DNA from: CAWBYL01 sp963793025
GTDB lineage: Bacteria > Actinomycetota > Acidimicrobiia > Acidimicrobiales > Acidimicrobilacustridaceae
Direction: 5' to 3'
Assembly (NCBI GenBank): GCA_963793025.1
Contig: CAWBYL010000004.1
Coordinates: 220,804-284,803, forward strand
Length of the DNA stretch: 64,000 bases
Shown here piece after piece: positions 32,449-41,022 of this stretch. The notes under the pieces were generated by a model. That model was given only the letters and a program-made list of their open reading frames with translations, had not been told where the DNA came from and ran no database searches. Both the position numbers and the translations under genes were made by a program. The first letter of the stretch is position 1; every line of letters starts with the position of its first letter.

Positions 32449-33849
32449 ATGTTCTTCCGCCAGTACGAGCTCCCTTGCCTTTCGTTGTTCAGCTACATGA
32501 TCGGCGACGAGACCACCGGCCGGGCGGTGGTGGTCGATCCTCAACGTGACGTCTCCGGGTACCTCGCCGACGCCGCCGATCGCGGCCTGACGATCGAGCT
32601 CGTCATCGAGACCCACTTCCACGCCGACTTCCTCTCGGGTCACCTCGAGCTGGCCGCCGCCACCGGTGCCGCCATCGCCTACGGCAGCGACGCCCGGGCC
32701 GACTTCGCGATCCAGCGGCTCGACGACCGCCAGGTGATCTCGCTGGGCGAGGTCGCCATCGAGGTCCGCCACACGCCGGGCCACACGCCGGAGTCGATCT
32801 CCCTGGTCGTGCGCGAACGCGCCGACGATCCGACACCCTTCGCCGTGCTCACCGGCGACACCCTCTTCGTGGGCGACGTCGGTCGCCCCGACCTGCTGGC
32901 GTCGGTGGGCACCAGCGCCGACACCCTGGCCCGGAGCCTCTTCCGGTCGCTCCACGACCAGCTCCTCGTCCTCCCCGACGAGACGCTCGTCTACCCCGCT
33001 CACGGCGCGGGGTCCGCCTGCGGCAAGGCCATGACCGATGCCGTGTCGTCCACCATCGGCGAGCAGCGCCGCACGAACTACGCCCTCCAGGACATGTCCG
33101 AGGACGACTTCGTCGAAGTCGTCACCGAAGGCCAGTCGGCGGCCCCGCTGTACTTCCCCTTCACCGCCGACTCCAACCGGCGGGTCCGGCCCCTGCTCGA
33201 CGACGCCGAGCCGCCGGTGCTGCTCGACCTCGAGCAGCTGGAGGTCCGGCGGGCCGAGGGGGCGCTCGTCGTCGACGCCCGATCGCCCGAGGTGTTCGCC
33301 TCCGGTCACCTGGCCGGATCGGTCAACGTCGGTCTCGACGGACGGTTCGCCGAATACGCCGGCGACGTCGTGCGCCCCGACCGTGAGATCGTGGTCGTCA
33401 CCGAACCGGGCCACGAGGCCGAGGCCCGGGTCCGCCTGGCCCGCATCGGCTTCGACCGGGTCGTCGGGGCGGTGGTCGACATCGAACGGATCCTCGCCGA
33501 GCACCCGGACCTGGCCCGCCGGGCGCCTCGCTTCTCCTCGCTCGACCTGCAGGACTGGTTGATCGAGGTTCCCGACGGCCAGCTCGTCGACATCCGCGGG
33601 CCGGGCGAGCAGGAGGGTGGGATCCTCACCGGGGCCGTCTCCCTCCCGCTCCCCGAGCTCCTCGACCGCACCGACGAGCTCGACCCGGCTCGCCCCGTCG
33701 TCCTCTACTGCGGATCGGGCTACCGGTCCTCGGCCGGGGCGTCGCTGCTTCGTTCCGTCGGCTTCGAGACGGTGGCCGACCTGCAGGGTGGGTACGCGGG
33801 CTGGGTCGCCGCCGGCCTGCCCGTCACCACCGGCGAGGTCGTCCGATGA
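32449..33849 (+). CDS. Persulfide dioxygenase-like MBL / rhodanese fusion
   Basis: 466 residues. The N-terminal metallo-beta-lactamase domain has THFHADFLSGH (H56, H58, D60), HTPGHTPESISL, and GDTLFVGDVGRPDL, the ETHE1-like arrangement that binds one iron and oxidises glutathione- or CoA-type persulfides. Two rhodanese modules follow. The first (about 265-355) lacks a catalytic Cys; the second has YCGSGYRSS with an active-site Cys. The domain order matches CstB-like persulfide dioxygenase/sulfurtransferases. It begins a three-gene operon with a stand-alone rhodanese (ATGA overlap) and TauE, behind a CsoR-type palindrome. Confidence 0.9.
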   Translation: MFFRQYELPCLSLFSYMIGDETTGRAVVVDPQRDVSGYLADAADRGLTIELVIETHFHADFLSGHLELAAATGAAIAYGSDARADFAIQRLDDRQVISLGEVAIEVRHTPGHTPESISLVVRERADDPTPFAVLTGDTLFVGDVGRPDLLASVGTSADTLARSLFRSLHDQLLVLPDETLVYPAHGAGSACGKAMTDAVSSTIGEQRRTNYALQDMSEDDFVEVVTEGQSAAPLYFPFTADSNRRVRPLLDDAEPPVLLDLEQLEVRRAEGALVVDARSPEVFASGHLAGSVNVGLDGRFAEYAGDVVRPDREIVVVTEPGHEAEARVRLARIGFDRVVGAVVDIERILAEHPDLARRAPRFSSLDLQDWLIEVPDGQLVDIRGPGEQEGGILTGAVSLPLPELLDRTDELDPARPVVLYCGSGYRSSAGASLLRSVGFETVADLQGGYAGWVAAGLPVTTGEVVR

Positions 33850-34157
33850 GCGAGCCCGACGAGATCATCGAGGTCACCGTGGCCGACGCCCTCGACCGCC
33901 CCGCCGGTTCGGTGTTGCTCGACGTGCGCGAGAGCGACGAGTGGGCCGACGGCCACGCCGCCGGGGCCGTCCATGCGCCCATGTCGACGATCACCCTGGA
34001 CGAGCTGCCGCCCGGGCGTCCGGTGTTCTGCATCTGTCGCAGCGGGAACCGGTCCGGGAAGGTGACACGGGCCCTCGTCGCCGAGGGCATCGACGCCCGC
34101 AACGTGAGCGGAGGGATGATCGCCTGGGCCGACGCCGGGCTCCCGGTGGAGCGCTGA
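33846..34157 (+). CDS. Single-domain rhodanese
   Basis: 103 residues starting inside the stop of the dioxygenase fusion (ATGA). LLDVRESDEWADGHAAGAVHAP is the rhodanese strand/helix signature in two parts, and FCICRSGNRSGK gives the active-site Cys in the loop CRSGNRS. It carries sulfane sulfur as a cysteine persulfide. One base separates its stop from the GTG of the TauE gene. It would shuttle sulfur between the dioxygenase and small thiols in the cytoplasm. Confidence 0.92.
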   Translation: MSEPDEIIEVTVADALDRPAGSVLLDVRESDEWADGHAAGAVHAPMSTITLDELPPGRPVFCICRSGNRSGKVTRALVAEGIDARNVSGGMIAWADAGLPVER

Positions 34158-34158
34158 C

Positions 34159-35034
34159 GTGAACTACCGAGGCCTGTTCACCAGCCCCTTGGGGTTCCTC
34201 ATCGGCCTCTCGCTCGGCGCGCTGGGCGGTGGTGGTTCGATCCTGGCCGTGCCCGCCCTCGTCTACGCGGCGGGTCAGAACCCGAAGGAGGCCACCGCCA
34301 CCAGCCTGCTGCTCGTGGGCTTCGCTTCTCTGGTCGGGTTGATCCCACACCTGCAGGCCCATCGCGTGCGCGTGGGCCTCGGGCTCATGTTCGGCGCCGC
34401 CGGCATCCCCGGTTCGCTCCTCGGCTCGGCGCTCAACAAGCGCATGGACCCCGACGTGTTGCTGCTCGCCTTCTCCGTTCTCATCCTCGTCGCCGCCTGG
34501 CGCATGGTCACCGGCTGCCCGTCCTGCACCCGGATCGGTGAGGCCGACGCCATCGAGGAGGACGCCGAGCAGGAGCTGGCGGCCGCCCTGACCGGCATGG
34601 AGTCGCCCGGCCTCGAGGTGCTGACCCGCCGTCGGGTCCGTCGACCTGACATCGACGTCGCCCGTGCCGTGGCCATCATCGGAGCCGGGAGCGCCGTGGG
34701 CTTCCTCACCGGGCTCTTCGGGGTCGGCGGCGGGTTCGTCATCGTTCCCGCCCTCACCCTGCTGCTCGGGTTGTCGATGCCCGTCGCCATCGGGACGTCG
34801 CTGCTGGTCATCACGGTGAACAGCGCCGTGGCCCTCACCACCCGACTGGCGACCACGACGATCGACTGGGGCGTGACCCTGCCCTTCACCCTGTCGGCCG
34901 TGCTCGGCGTGCTGGCCGGCGGCAAGCTCGCCGATCGTCTGCCCGCCGGCAAGAGCCTGCGCTGGTTCGCCGCCCTGCTCGTGGCCGTGGCGATCTACAC
35001 GGGTGTGAACGCCGTCGTCGGCCTGTCGGGCTGA
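34159..35034 (+). CDS. TauE/SafE family sulfur-compound permease
   Basis: 291 residues from GTG 34159, one base after the rhodanese stop. Two TauE halves: GLSLGALGGGGSILAVPALVY in the first and GLFGVGGGFVIVPALTLLLG in the second, each followed by three to four helices. An acidic cytoplasmic insert of about 50 residues separates them and includes CPSCTR. TauE proteins move sulfite, sulfonates or thiosulfate; in cst-type operons they are thought to export or import sulfur oxyanions. The last 40 bp overlap the 3' end of the convergent YihY gene. Confidence 0.92.
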   Translation: MNYRGLFTSPLGFLIGLSLGALGGGGSILAVPALVYAAGQNPKEATATSLLLVGFASLVGLIPHLQAHRVRVGLGLMFGAAGIPGSLLGSALNKRMDPDVLLLAFSVLILVAAWRMVTGCPSCTRIGEADAIEEDAEQELAAALTGMESPGLEVLTRRRVRRPDIDVARAVAIIGAGSAVGFLTGLFGVGGGFVIVPALTLLLGLSMPVAIGTSLLVITVNSAVALTTRLATTTIDWGVTLPFTLSAVLGVLAGGKLADRLPAGKSLRWFAALLVAVAIYTGVNAVVGLSG

Positions 35035-36005
35035 GGGCCGACGTCGTCGGGCTCGGGATCGTTCTCGGCGGCCCGGTCCTCCTCCTCGACGCGCTCCTCG
35101 TCCTGAGGCTCGGGTGCTCCGGCCCGGACAGCCTCGAGTTGGGCGGCGATGGCCCCGCCGAAGAGAAGGGCCATGCACGAGAACATGGCCCACAGCTGGA
35201 GGGCGAGCAGGCCGGCGAGTGGTCCGTAGGTGTCACCGAAGGAGGTCGAGAGTCGGAACACCAGGCCCATCCCGATGTTCACCACCATCCACAAGACGAT
35301 GGAGACGGCCGATCCGAAGGCCAACCACGACCATGAGGGCTGGTGGCGGCGCGGGCTCTTGCGGAACAGGAGGGCCACGGCGGCGATCAGGGCGGCGATG
35401 GCCACCGGCCAGCGCAGGATGTTCCACATCAGGCTGACGCCGTCGTTGTTCAGGCTCTCGCCGATGGCCGAGCCGAACGCGACGGCGAGGAACGCGGCAC
35501 CGATCAGCACGCCGCTGGTGATGGCCAGGACGAAGGCCCTGCTGTACTTGGCCAGGGTGGGACGGTCCTGCTCGACGCCGTAGATGCGGTTCAGCCCTCG
35601 TTCCAGCTGGCCCATCACGGTGGTGCCGGTGACCAGGGAGCCGAGCAGGCCGAGCACCAGTCCGAGGTAGCGCTTGGTGTGGCCCACCTCGCTCGCCTGC
35701 ATGACGGCCCCGGTGAGGATCTGCCCGGCCGGCCCGGGAGCGACGCTCTGGATGGTCTTGACCACGGCCAGGCTGAAGCGGGTGTCGCCCAGAACGGTGG
35801 CCAGGCCCACCACGCCGATCGTGGCCTGGACGAGCAGCAGGCTGACCAGGAAGGCGGTGGACCGCACGTGGGAGAACCCGTCGGCCGAGCGCATGCGCTG
35901 GAAGCCGTCGACCAACAGCTGCCGGCGCCCGATCACCTTGAGTGTCTGCCAGGCGTCGTCGCCGGTGAGCTCCCAGGTCTCGGGCACCGGCGACGCGGTG
36001 CTCAT
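34995..36005 (-). CDS. YihY/BrkB family membrane protein
   Basis: 336 residues with six membrane helices. QLERGLNRIYGVEQDRP and the final GPLAGLLALQLWAMFSCMALLFGGAI are typical YihY segments. The C-terminal 50 residues are acidic and cytoplasmic. The start ATG overlaps the lipid-kinase stop (ATGA at 36002-36005), so it is the last gene of the PAP2-kinase-YihY operon. Family function remains unclear; its operon suggests a lipid or envelope role. Its 3' end overlaps that of tauE by 40 bp. Confidence 0.9.
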   Translation of the reverse strand: MSTASPVPETWELTGDDAWQTLKVIGRRQLLVDGFQRMRSADGFSHVRSTAFLVSLLLVQATIGVVGLATVLGDTRFSLAVVKTIQSVAPGPAGQILTGAVMQASEVGHTKRYLGLVLGLLGSLVTGTTVMGQLERGLNRIYGVEQDRPTLAKYSRAFVLAITSGVLIGAAFLAVAFGSAIGESLNNDGVSLMWNILRWPVAIAALIAAVALLFRKSPRRHQPSWSWLAFGSAVSIVLWMVVNIGMGLVFRLSTSFGDTYGPLAGLLALQLWAMFSCMALLFGGAIAAQLEAVRAGAPEPQDEERVEEEDRAAENDPEPDDVGPQPDRPTTAFTPV

Positions 36006-36886
36006 CGGTCGACCGATCGGGGCACGCGCACCTCCAGGGCGCCGGGCTCGACCTCGATCTTCAGCTTCTTCGTCTTGCCCTGGTGGCCGCCGTCGAGCTC
36101 GTAGTCGATCTTCTTGTCGAACTTGGCCTTGATGGCGCGCCCCGAGGTGGTGCGGGTGAGAGGGGACTCGTCGACCTTGCCGACCAGCATGCGGCCGAAC
36201 ACACGGGCCCACTGGGTGGCGCCCTCGGCTTCCACCACACCGATCTCGAGCACGCCGTCGTCGGGTTCGGCCTTCTCGAACGGGGAGAGCCCCCCGATGA
36301 TGGAGCTGACGTTGGCCAGCAGGATGCAGCTGGCGTCGCCGGTGAACCAGCGTTGGCCGTCGACGTCGATCTTCACCTTCACGGTGTTGGCCCGCAGGTT
36401 CTTGGCGCCGGTCCACACGTAGGCGAGACGGCCGGCCCGATCCTTGAGGCCGCGGTCGGCGTCGCGGATCATGAGGGCGTCGAGGCCGGCGCCAGCCATC
36501 ACCGCGAAGTGCTCGCCGTTCACCGTCCCGACGTCGATCTTGCGCAGGCGGCCGTGGAGACCGACATCGACGGCGCCGGCGAGGTCGATCGGGATCTCGA
36601 GGTTGTTGGCCAGCAGGTTCGCCGTGCCGGCAGGGAGGATGGCCACCTCGACGCCCGTCCCGGCCACTGCCCCGAGGCAGCGCTGCACGGTGCCGTCGCC
36701 ACCCCAGACGAAGAGCAGCTCCGCTCCCTCCTCGATGGCCTTGCGGGCGGCGCCCGGCGCCTTCTTGCTCTTGGGCACCTCGTACCAGAGGGGCTCGAGC
36801 CCCTCGTGGGCCAACACCGAACGCAGCTCGTCGAGGCCTCCGCCGAGCGTCTTCTTGGCGTGGGCGACCACGGCAACCTTGGTCAT
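36002..36886 (-). CDS. Diacylglycerol kinase/YegS-like lipid kinase
   Basis: 294 residues. The nucleotide-binding GGDGT is at 62-66, followed by LPAGTANLLANNL, the YegS/DagK catalytic-domain pair of motifs. Unlike the usual TGTxNxxA, the motif is AGTANLLA. It phosphorylates diacylglycerol or a related membrane lipid. It overlaps both neighbours by four bases (ATGA at 36002 and 36883), so the three genes are coupled. A kinase and a PAP2 phosphatase in one operon suggest a lipid-phosphate salvage cycle. Confidence 0.92.
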   Translation of the reverse strand: MTKVAVVAHAKKTLGGGLDELRSVLAHEGLEPLWYEVPKSKKAPGAARKAIEEGAELLFVWGGDGTVQRCLGAVAGTGVEVAILPAGTANLLANNLEIPIDLAGAVDVGLHGRLRKIDVGTVNGEHFAVMAGAGLDALMIRDADRGLKDRAGRLAYVWTGAKNLRANTVKVKIDVDGQRWFTGDASCILLANVSSIIGGLSPFEKAEPDDGVLEIGVVEAEGATQWARVFGRMLVGKVDESPLTRTTSGRAIKAKFDKKIDYELDGGHQGKTKKLKIEVEPGALEVRVPRSVDR

Positions 36887-37731
36887 CGAACCTTCTCCTC
36901 GGTCGTGGTCTGTCGGTCATGCGCGCCCACCAGGGCCATGGCTCTCGTCGCCGTCATGGCCACGAGCAGGGCCCCGATCCCGAGCAGGGCGCCGGCCACC
37001 ACGTCGGTGACGTGGTGCATGCCCCGGTACACCCGGGAGAACGAGACGGTGACGGTGGCGGCGGTGACGATCGCCCAGGCCAGGATCTGGATCCAGAGAC
37101 GCCGTCGTCCCACGCCGAGGAGGATCACGATCCCTCCCCACAGGACCATCGTGGCGGCCGCGTGCCCCGAGGGGAAGCTGTGGGTGTCGGGGGTGATGCC
37201 GAGGCGCTCGACATCGGGTCGGGGTCGGTCGACGAGGTAGTTCACGGCGAGGAACCCGAGCAGCTCGATGGCCAGGGCCAGCGGGAGGAAGAGGAGGTCC
37301 CACCAGCGCCGCAGGGCGGCGAGCACCGCGGTCACGATCACCCCGCCGAGCACGATGGGCATCGTCTCGGCGCTGGAGGATCCGCTGCGGCTCAGGTCGG
37401 TCCAACCGACCGTGCGGCCGTCGGCCAGGTTCCGGTTCACGTCCTGGTCCCACGAGCGGAGGCCGTCGAGGAAGCCGGCGTGGACGAGCAGCCATCCGAG
37501 GGCGGCGAGGACCACGACGATGGCGAGGTAGCCCACCAGCGCCGTCCCCGCGGCCGCCCGCCACGGGGAGCCCGTGCGGGCGTCGACTCGGCGGGCGGTT
37601 CGTTCCACCGGTCCGGCGACGGGGGCGGTGAAGAATCCTCGCCCGGTCGACGTGGGCTCATCGTCGTCGACCCTCGATGAGGAGTCGCCGGTGCCGGGAA
37701 TCGTGGTGGCGGCCCTGCTCTCGGTTGTCAC
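36883..37731 (-). CDS. PAP2 family lipid phosphatase (variant motif 1)
   Basis: 282 residues, six helices after a hydrophilic head of about 60 residues. Motif 2 FPSGH is at 186-190 and motif 3 SRVYRGMHHVTD gives the catalytic His240. Motif 1 reads NYLVDRPRP where KxxxxxxRP is usual, so Asn164 replaces the phosphate-contacting Lys. It would dephosphorylate phosphatidic acid or undecaprenyl pyrophosphate at the outer face of the membrane; the swap may lower or alter activity. First gene of the lipid operon, divergent from a second PAP2 gene 75 bp away. Confidence 0.9.
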   Translation of the reverse strand: MTTESRAATTIPGTGDSSSRVDDDEPTSTGRGFFTAPVAGPVERTARRVDARTGSPWRAAAGTALVGYLAIVVVLAALGWLLVHAGFLDGLRSWDQDVNRNLADGRTVGWTDLSRSGSSSAETMPIVLGGVIVTAVLAALRRWWDLLFLPLALAIELLGFLAVNYLVDRPRPDVERLGITPDTHSFPSGHAAATMVLWGGIVILLGVGRRRLWIQILAWAIVTAATVTVSFSRVYRGMHHVTDVVAGALLGIGALLVAMTATRAMALVGAHDRQTTTEEKVR

Positions 37732-37805
37732 GCTGGTTGCTTACCCGTGCACTGGGTGCGGTTAGACCTGGGTAGAGAGGCGACGAACGATTTTCTGCTG
37801 GAGGT

Positions 37806-38714
37806 GTGGTGCTGGTCCTGCTCGCTCTCGTCGTCCCGGCTGTGTCGGTCGGGGCGATCGTCACCCTGGCTGCTCGCCGGTGGCCCGGCCCGGTGGAAGC
37901 GCCGAGCGTCCCCGCGGGCGAGCTCGTCGAGGCCGCGGAGGGTCGTGGATGGTTCGGGGACCTCATGCGCTCCCGGCTCGACCCCGGTCGCCTGACCGGC
38001 CTGGCCCTCACCTCGGCGTTGGTGGCCATGGCTCTCGCCGTGGTCGGCATCGGTGCCCTGTTGGCCATGGTCGACCGCGACACCGGGTTCGCCCGGTTCG
38101 ATCTGAGCTTCGCCCGGTTCGGAGCCGAGCACGCGTCGTCGTGGACCACCACGGTGCTCCGTGACGTGAGCCTGCTCGGCGGCTACCAGGGCGTCATCGT
38201 CGTGGGCCTGGTGGTCGGGCTGTTGGAGCTCCGGCGGACCCGTCGCCCTGTCGTGCTGGCCTTCCTCGTCGTCGTCATCGGCGGTCAGTTCCTGGTGGTC
38301 GCGGTGATCAAGGGGATCGTCGATCGGGCTCGTCCGGACCTGCTCAACCTCACCGGCTTCTCGGGATCGTCCTTTCCGTCCGGCCACGCCGCCGCGGCGG
38401 CGGCCACGCTGATGGCGTGCGCCATGCTCCTCGGTCGCGGTCGGCGGCCGGCAACCCGGGCCGCACTGGTCGGCGGGGCCGCCGGCCTGGCCACCGCAGT
38501 GGCCGCGACCCGGGTGCTGCTCGGCGTCCACTGGTTCACCGACGTGCTGGCCGGCCTGCTCCTCGGTTGGTTCTGGTTCGTCCTGTGCTCCATCGCCTTC
38601 GGTGGCTCCGTGCTGCGCTTCGGAGCCCCGATCGTCGAAGCCGAGCGCATCGCCGAAGCCGAGGGGGGCGACCGGGCGACCCCACCGGGCGAGAGCTGGC
38701 AGTCTGGTCGGTGA
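37806..38714 (+). CDS. PAP2 family lipid phosphatase
   Basis: 302 residues with all three motifs: KGIVDRARPD, FPSGHAAA and RVLLGVHWFTDV. Two adjacent GTG codons (37806 and 37809) can start it; 37809 is better spaced from GGAGG at 37800. Membrane helices at residues 1-20 and about 75-260. It is divergent from the first PAP2 gene, so one short region may drive two phosphatases of different motif 1. Likely substrates are phosphatidic acid or prenyl pyrophosphates. Confidence 0.9.
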   Translation: MVLVLLALVVPAVSVGAIVTLAARRWPGPVEAPSVPAGELVEAAEGRGWFGDLMRSRLDPGRLTGLALTSALVAMALAVVGIGALLAMVDRDTGFARFDLSFARFGAEHASSWTTTVLRDVSLLGGYQGVIVVGLVVGLLELRRTRRPVVLAFLVVVIGGQFLVVAVIKGIVDRARPDLLNLTGFSGSSFPSGHAAAAAATLMACAMLLGRGRRPATRAALVGGAAGLATAVAATRVLLGVHWFTDVLAGLLLGWFWFVLCSIAFGGSVLRFGAPIVEAERIAEAEGGDRATPPGESWQSGR

Positions 38715-38762
38715 CCGGCACCGCCCCTCGCGGTGGCCGGTCGACGTCAGGGGGAAGGCGCG

Positions 38763-39944
38763 ATGACCGACGACGAGCAGCTGCGCGCCGCGTGGCGGGA
38801 CTTCTGCGCCCGGCTGGTCCAGGTGGGCGAGACGGTGCTGGCCGACGAGCGGTTGGATGCCGCCCAGCGGGCTGAGGGCCTTCACCACCTCACCAACCAG
38901 CTGGCGTGCTGGGCGACCTACGAGCTGGGGCACACCGACACCGAGCACCCGGTCTTCTTCCGCAGCGCCGATCCCGTGTACCGCTGGGGCGGACCCAACG
39001 TCGACCAGGTCGCCCGCCGGGCCAAGGTGGACGGCGCCGGCCGTTACGTCGTGTCGGGCACCATGGGCGCCGCCGAGGACTTCGTGCTCCAGGTGAAGTC
39101 CGGTGCCGCCCAGACCGGCGGGGCCGACGTGGTGGCCGAGCTCTATGCCTCGAAGGTCGGTCTCGGCCCTGGCGACGACTTCCGGATCCTCCTGTCCGCC
39201 GTCGAGGAGCCCGGCGACTGGACCGCGTGGATCGCCCTCGATCCGGCCACCACGTTCGTCCACGTCCGCGACTACTACTTCGACTGGCAGCCGGCGGCGC
39301 CGGCGACGTTCGTCATCGAGCGCCTGGACCGGCCGGGCCAGCCGGGGCGGGCGACGTCGGCGGCGACGGTCGTCCCTCTGCTCGACCAGACGATGGCCCA
39401 GGTGGAGCGGTCGCTCACCTTCTGGGACGAGTACCAGGAGCGGATGCGGGGCGGCCAGACCCTCAACGCCTTCGGCCCGCCCGGCTCTGTCGCTCGCGGG
39501 GTGCAGGACATCGTCTACAGCCACGCCTTCGTGGCCCTGCCCGCCGACACCGCCCTGGTGGTGGAGCTCGACGGGGCGGCGGCCGCCGAGTGGGGTGTGC
39601 AGGTGTTCAACCGCCACTGGTACGAGCCGCTCGACTACGCCAACCAGGTCACGTCCCGCAACCACCGCCAGGTGCAGGTCGACGACGACGGGCGGGTGCG
39701 GCTCGTCCTGTCGCCCGACGACCCGGGTGTCCCCAACTGGATCGACACCGACCACCGCGGCGAGGTGCTGGTCACCATCCGCTGGTTCCGCCCTCCGTCG
39801 CTGCCCGAGGTCACCCAGACGCTGGTCCCTCTGGAGGATCTCGGGGAGCTACTACCCGGTCGTACCGGGACCGTCGACCCTGCCGCCCGGGCCGCCGAGG
39901 TGGCGGCGCGGGCGGCCCACATCGCTTGGAGGTTCCGCACGTGA
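38763..39944 (+). CDS. DUF1214 domain protein
   Basis: 393 residues from ATG 38763, with GGGGGAAGG upstream. The last third (NHRQVQVDDDGRVRLVLSP, then DPGVPNWIDTDHRGEVLVT in slightly separate blocks, then IRWFRPP) is the DUF1214 beta-sandwich module. The N-terminal half contains FRSADPVYRWGGPNVDQ, common in actinobacterial DUF1214 proteins found near lipid catabolic genes. No signal peptide. The stop overlaps the SDR start as GTGA, so both are made together. Function unknown. Confidence 0.82.
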   Translation: MTDDEQLRAAWRDFCARLVQVGETVLADERLDAAQRAEGLHHLTNQLACWATYELGHTDTEHPVFFRSADPVYRWGGPNVDQVARRAKVDGAGRYVVSGTMGAAEDFVLQVKSGAAQTGGADVVAELYASKVGLGPGDDFRILLSAVEEPGDWTAWIALDPATTFVHVRDYYFDWQPAAPATFVIERLDRPGQPGRATSAATVVPLLDQTMAQVERSLTFWDEYQERMRGGQTLNAFGPPGSVARGVQDIVYSHAFVALPADTALVVELDGAAAAEWGVQVFNRHWYEPLDYANQVTSRNHRQVQVDDDGRVRLVLSPDDPGVPNWIDTDHRGEVLVTIRWFRPPSLPEVTQTLVPLEDLGELLPGRTGTVDPAARAAEVAARAAHIAWRFRT

Positions 39945-40927
39945 CATCTGTGTTCCTGACCGGTGGTACCGGTCTCATCGGTTCGAACATCGCCGCCCAG
40001 CTGCTCGAGAGGGGCGACGAGGTGGCCGCCCTGGTCCGTCCCGGCACCGATGCCGCCGAGCTGGAGGCCATCGGCGTCCGGGTGGTGCGCGGCGACATAA
40101 CCTCGGCCGACGACGTGCGCCGCGCCGCCGAGGGCTGTGAGCTCGCCGTGCACTCGGCGGCCGTGCTCGGCGGCGCCAGCCAGGACGCCGAGGTGCACGC
40201 CCGCGTGAACACGGGGGGTGTCCGCAACGTGCTGGACGCGGCGGCGAGCTCGGGCATGCGCCGCGTGGTCACCCTCGGCACCACCACGTACTTCGACTTC
40301 GAGCGCGAGCCGCTCTCGGAGCACTCCCCGATGCACCCCAACCCGTCCGGTGATCCCTACACCCAGTCCAAGCGGCGGGCCTACCTCGAGGCGATGGAAC
40401 GGGCGGCGGCGGGGCAGGACGTCTGCGTGGTGATCCCCGGTGGCACGTTCGGTCCAGCACCCTGTGTGGTCCGCTCGATGGAGGCCCCGAGCTACAACCA
40501 GCGCATCGCGGCCGCGTCCCGGGGCGAGCTGGAGGCGACGGTGTCGTTCCCGATTCCGTGGTCGTTCGCCACCGACGTGGCCGCCATCACCCTCGCCGCT
40601 CTCGACAAGGGTGTGGCGGGCGAGACCTACCTCGCCTTCACCCGGGCCGAGGACGTCGGGTCCATGGCCATGTTCGTCAACCGGGCCATGGCTGTCGCCG
40701 GACTCCCGAACCGGATCGACGAGATCACCGCCGAGGACCTCGACGCCGACCCCGAGTTGCAGGAGCGCATCGGCCCGAGCCTCGTCGCCCTCGCCCACCA
40801 GAGCTTCCCCACGCCGTACTTCACCAACGAGCTCACCAGCGCCCGCTTCGGACACGAGTCGAAGACGCTGGACGAGGCGCTCGCCCTCACCGTCACCTGG
40901 ATGCGGGCCGAAGGGTTGATGGACTGA
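39941..40927 (+). CDS. NAD(P)-dependent epimerase/dehydratase (extended SDR)
   Basis: 328 residues from a GTG overlapping the DUF1214 stop by four bases. The cofactor loop TGGTGLIGSNIAAQL and the catalytic YTQSK (Y/K pair) are those of extended short-chain dehydrogenases. The GRP-like ALVRPGTDAAEL segment after beta-2 suggests NADP preference. In this context a hydroxysteroid- or dihydroflavonol-like dehydrogenase is as likely as a sugar epimerase. It forms a coupled pair with the DUF1214 protein and precedes an amidohydrolase by 95 bp. Confidence 0.9.
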   Translation: MTSVFLTGGTGLIGSNIAAQLLERGDEVAALVRPGTDAAELEAIGVRVVRGDITSADDVRRAAEGCELAVHSAAVLGGASQDAEVHARVNTGGVRNVLDAAASSGMRRVVTLGTTTYFDFEREPLSEHSPMHPNPSGDPYTQSKRRAYLEAMERAAAGQDVCVVIPGGTFGPAPCVVRSMEAPSYNQRIAAASRGELEATVSFPIPWSFATDVAAITLAALDKGVAGETYLAFTRAEDVGSMAMFVNRAMAVAGLPNRIDEITAEDLDADPELQERIGPSLVALAHQSFPTPYFTNELTSARFGHESKTLDEALALTVTWMRAEGLMD

Positions 40928-41022
40928 TCCACCGCTGGTTCGGGTCGACCGCGACCGCCTCTCGGACCGGTTCCGCCCGGCGCTACGGTCGTCCGGTACC
41001 CCGGAACGCGAAAGGGACCACC

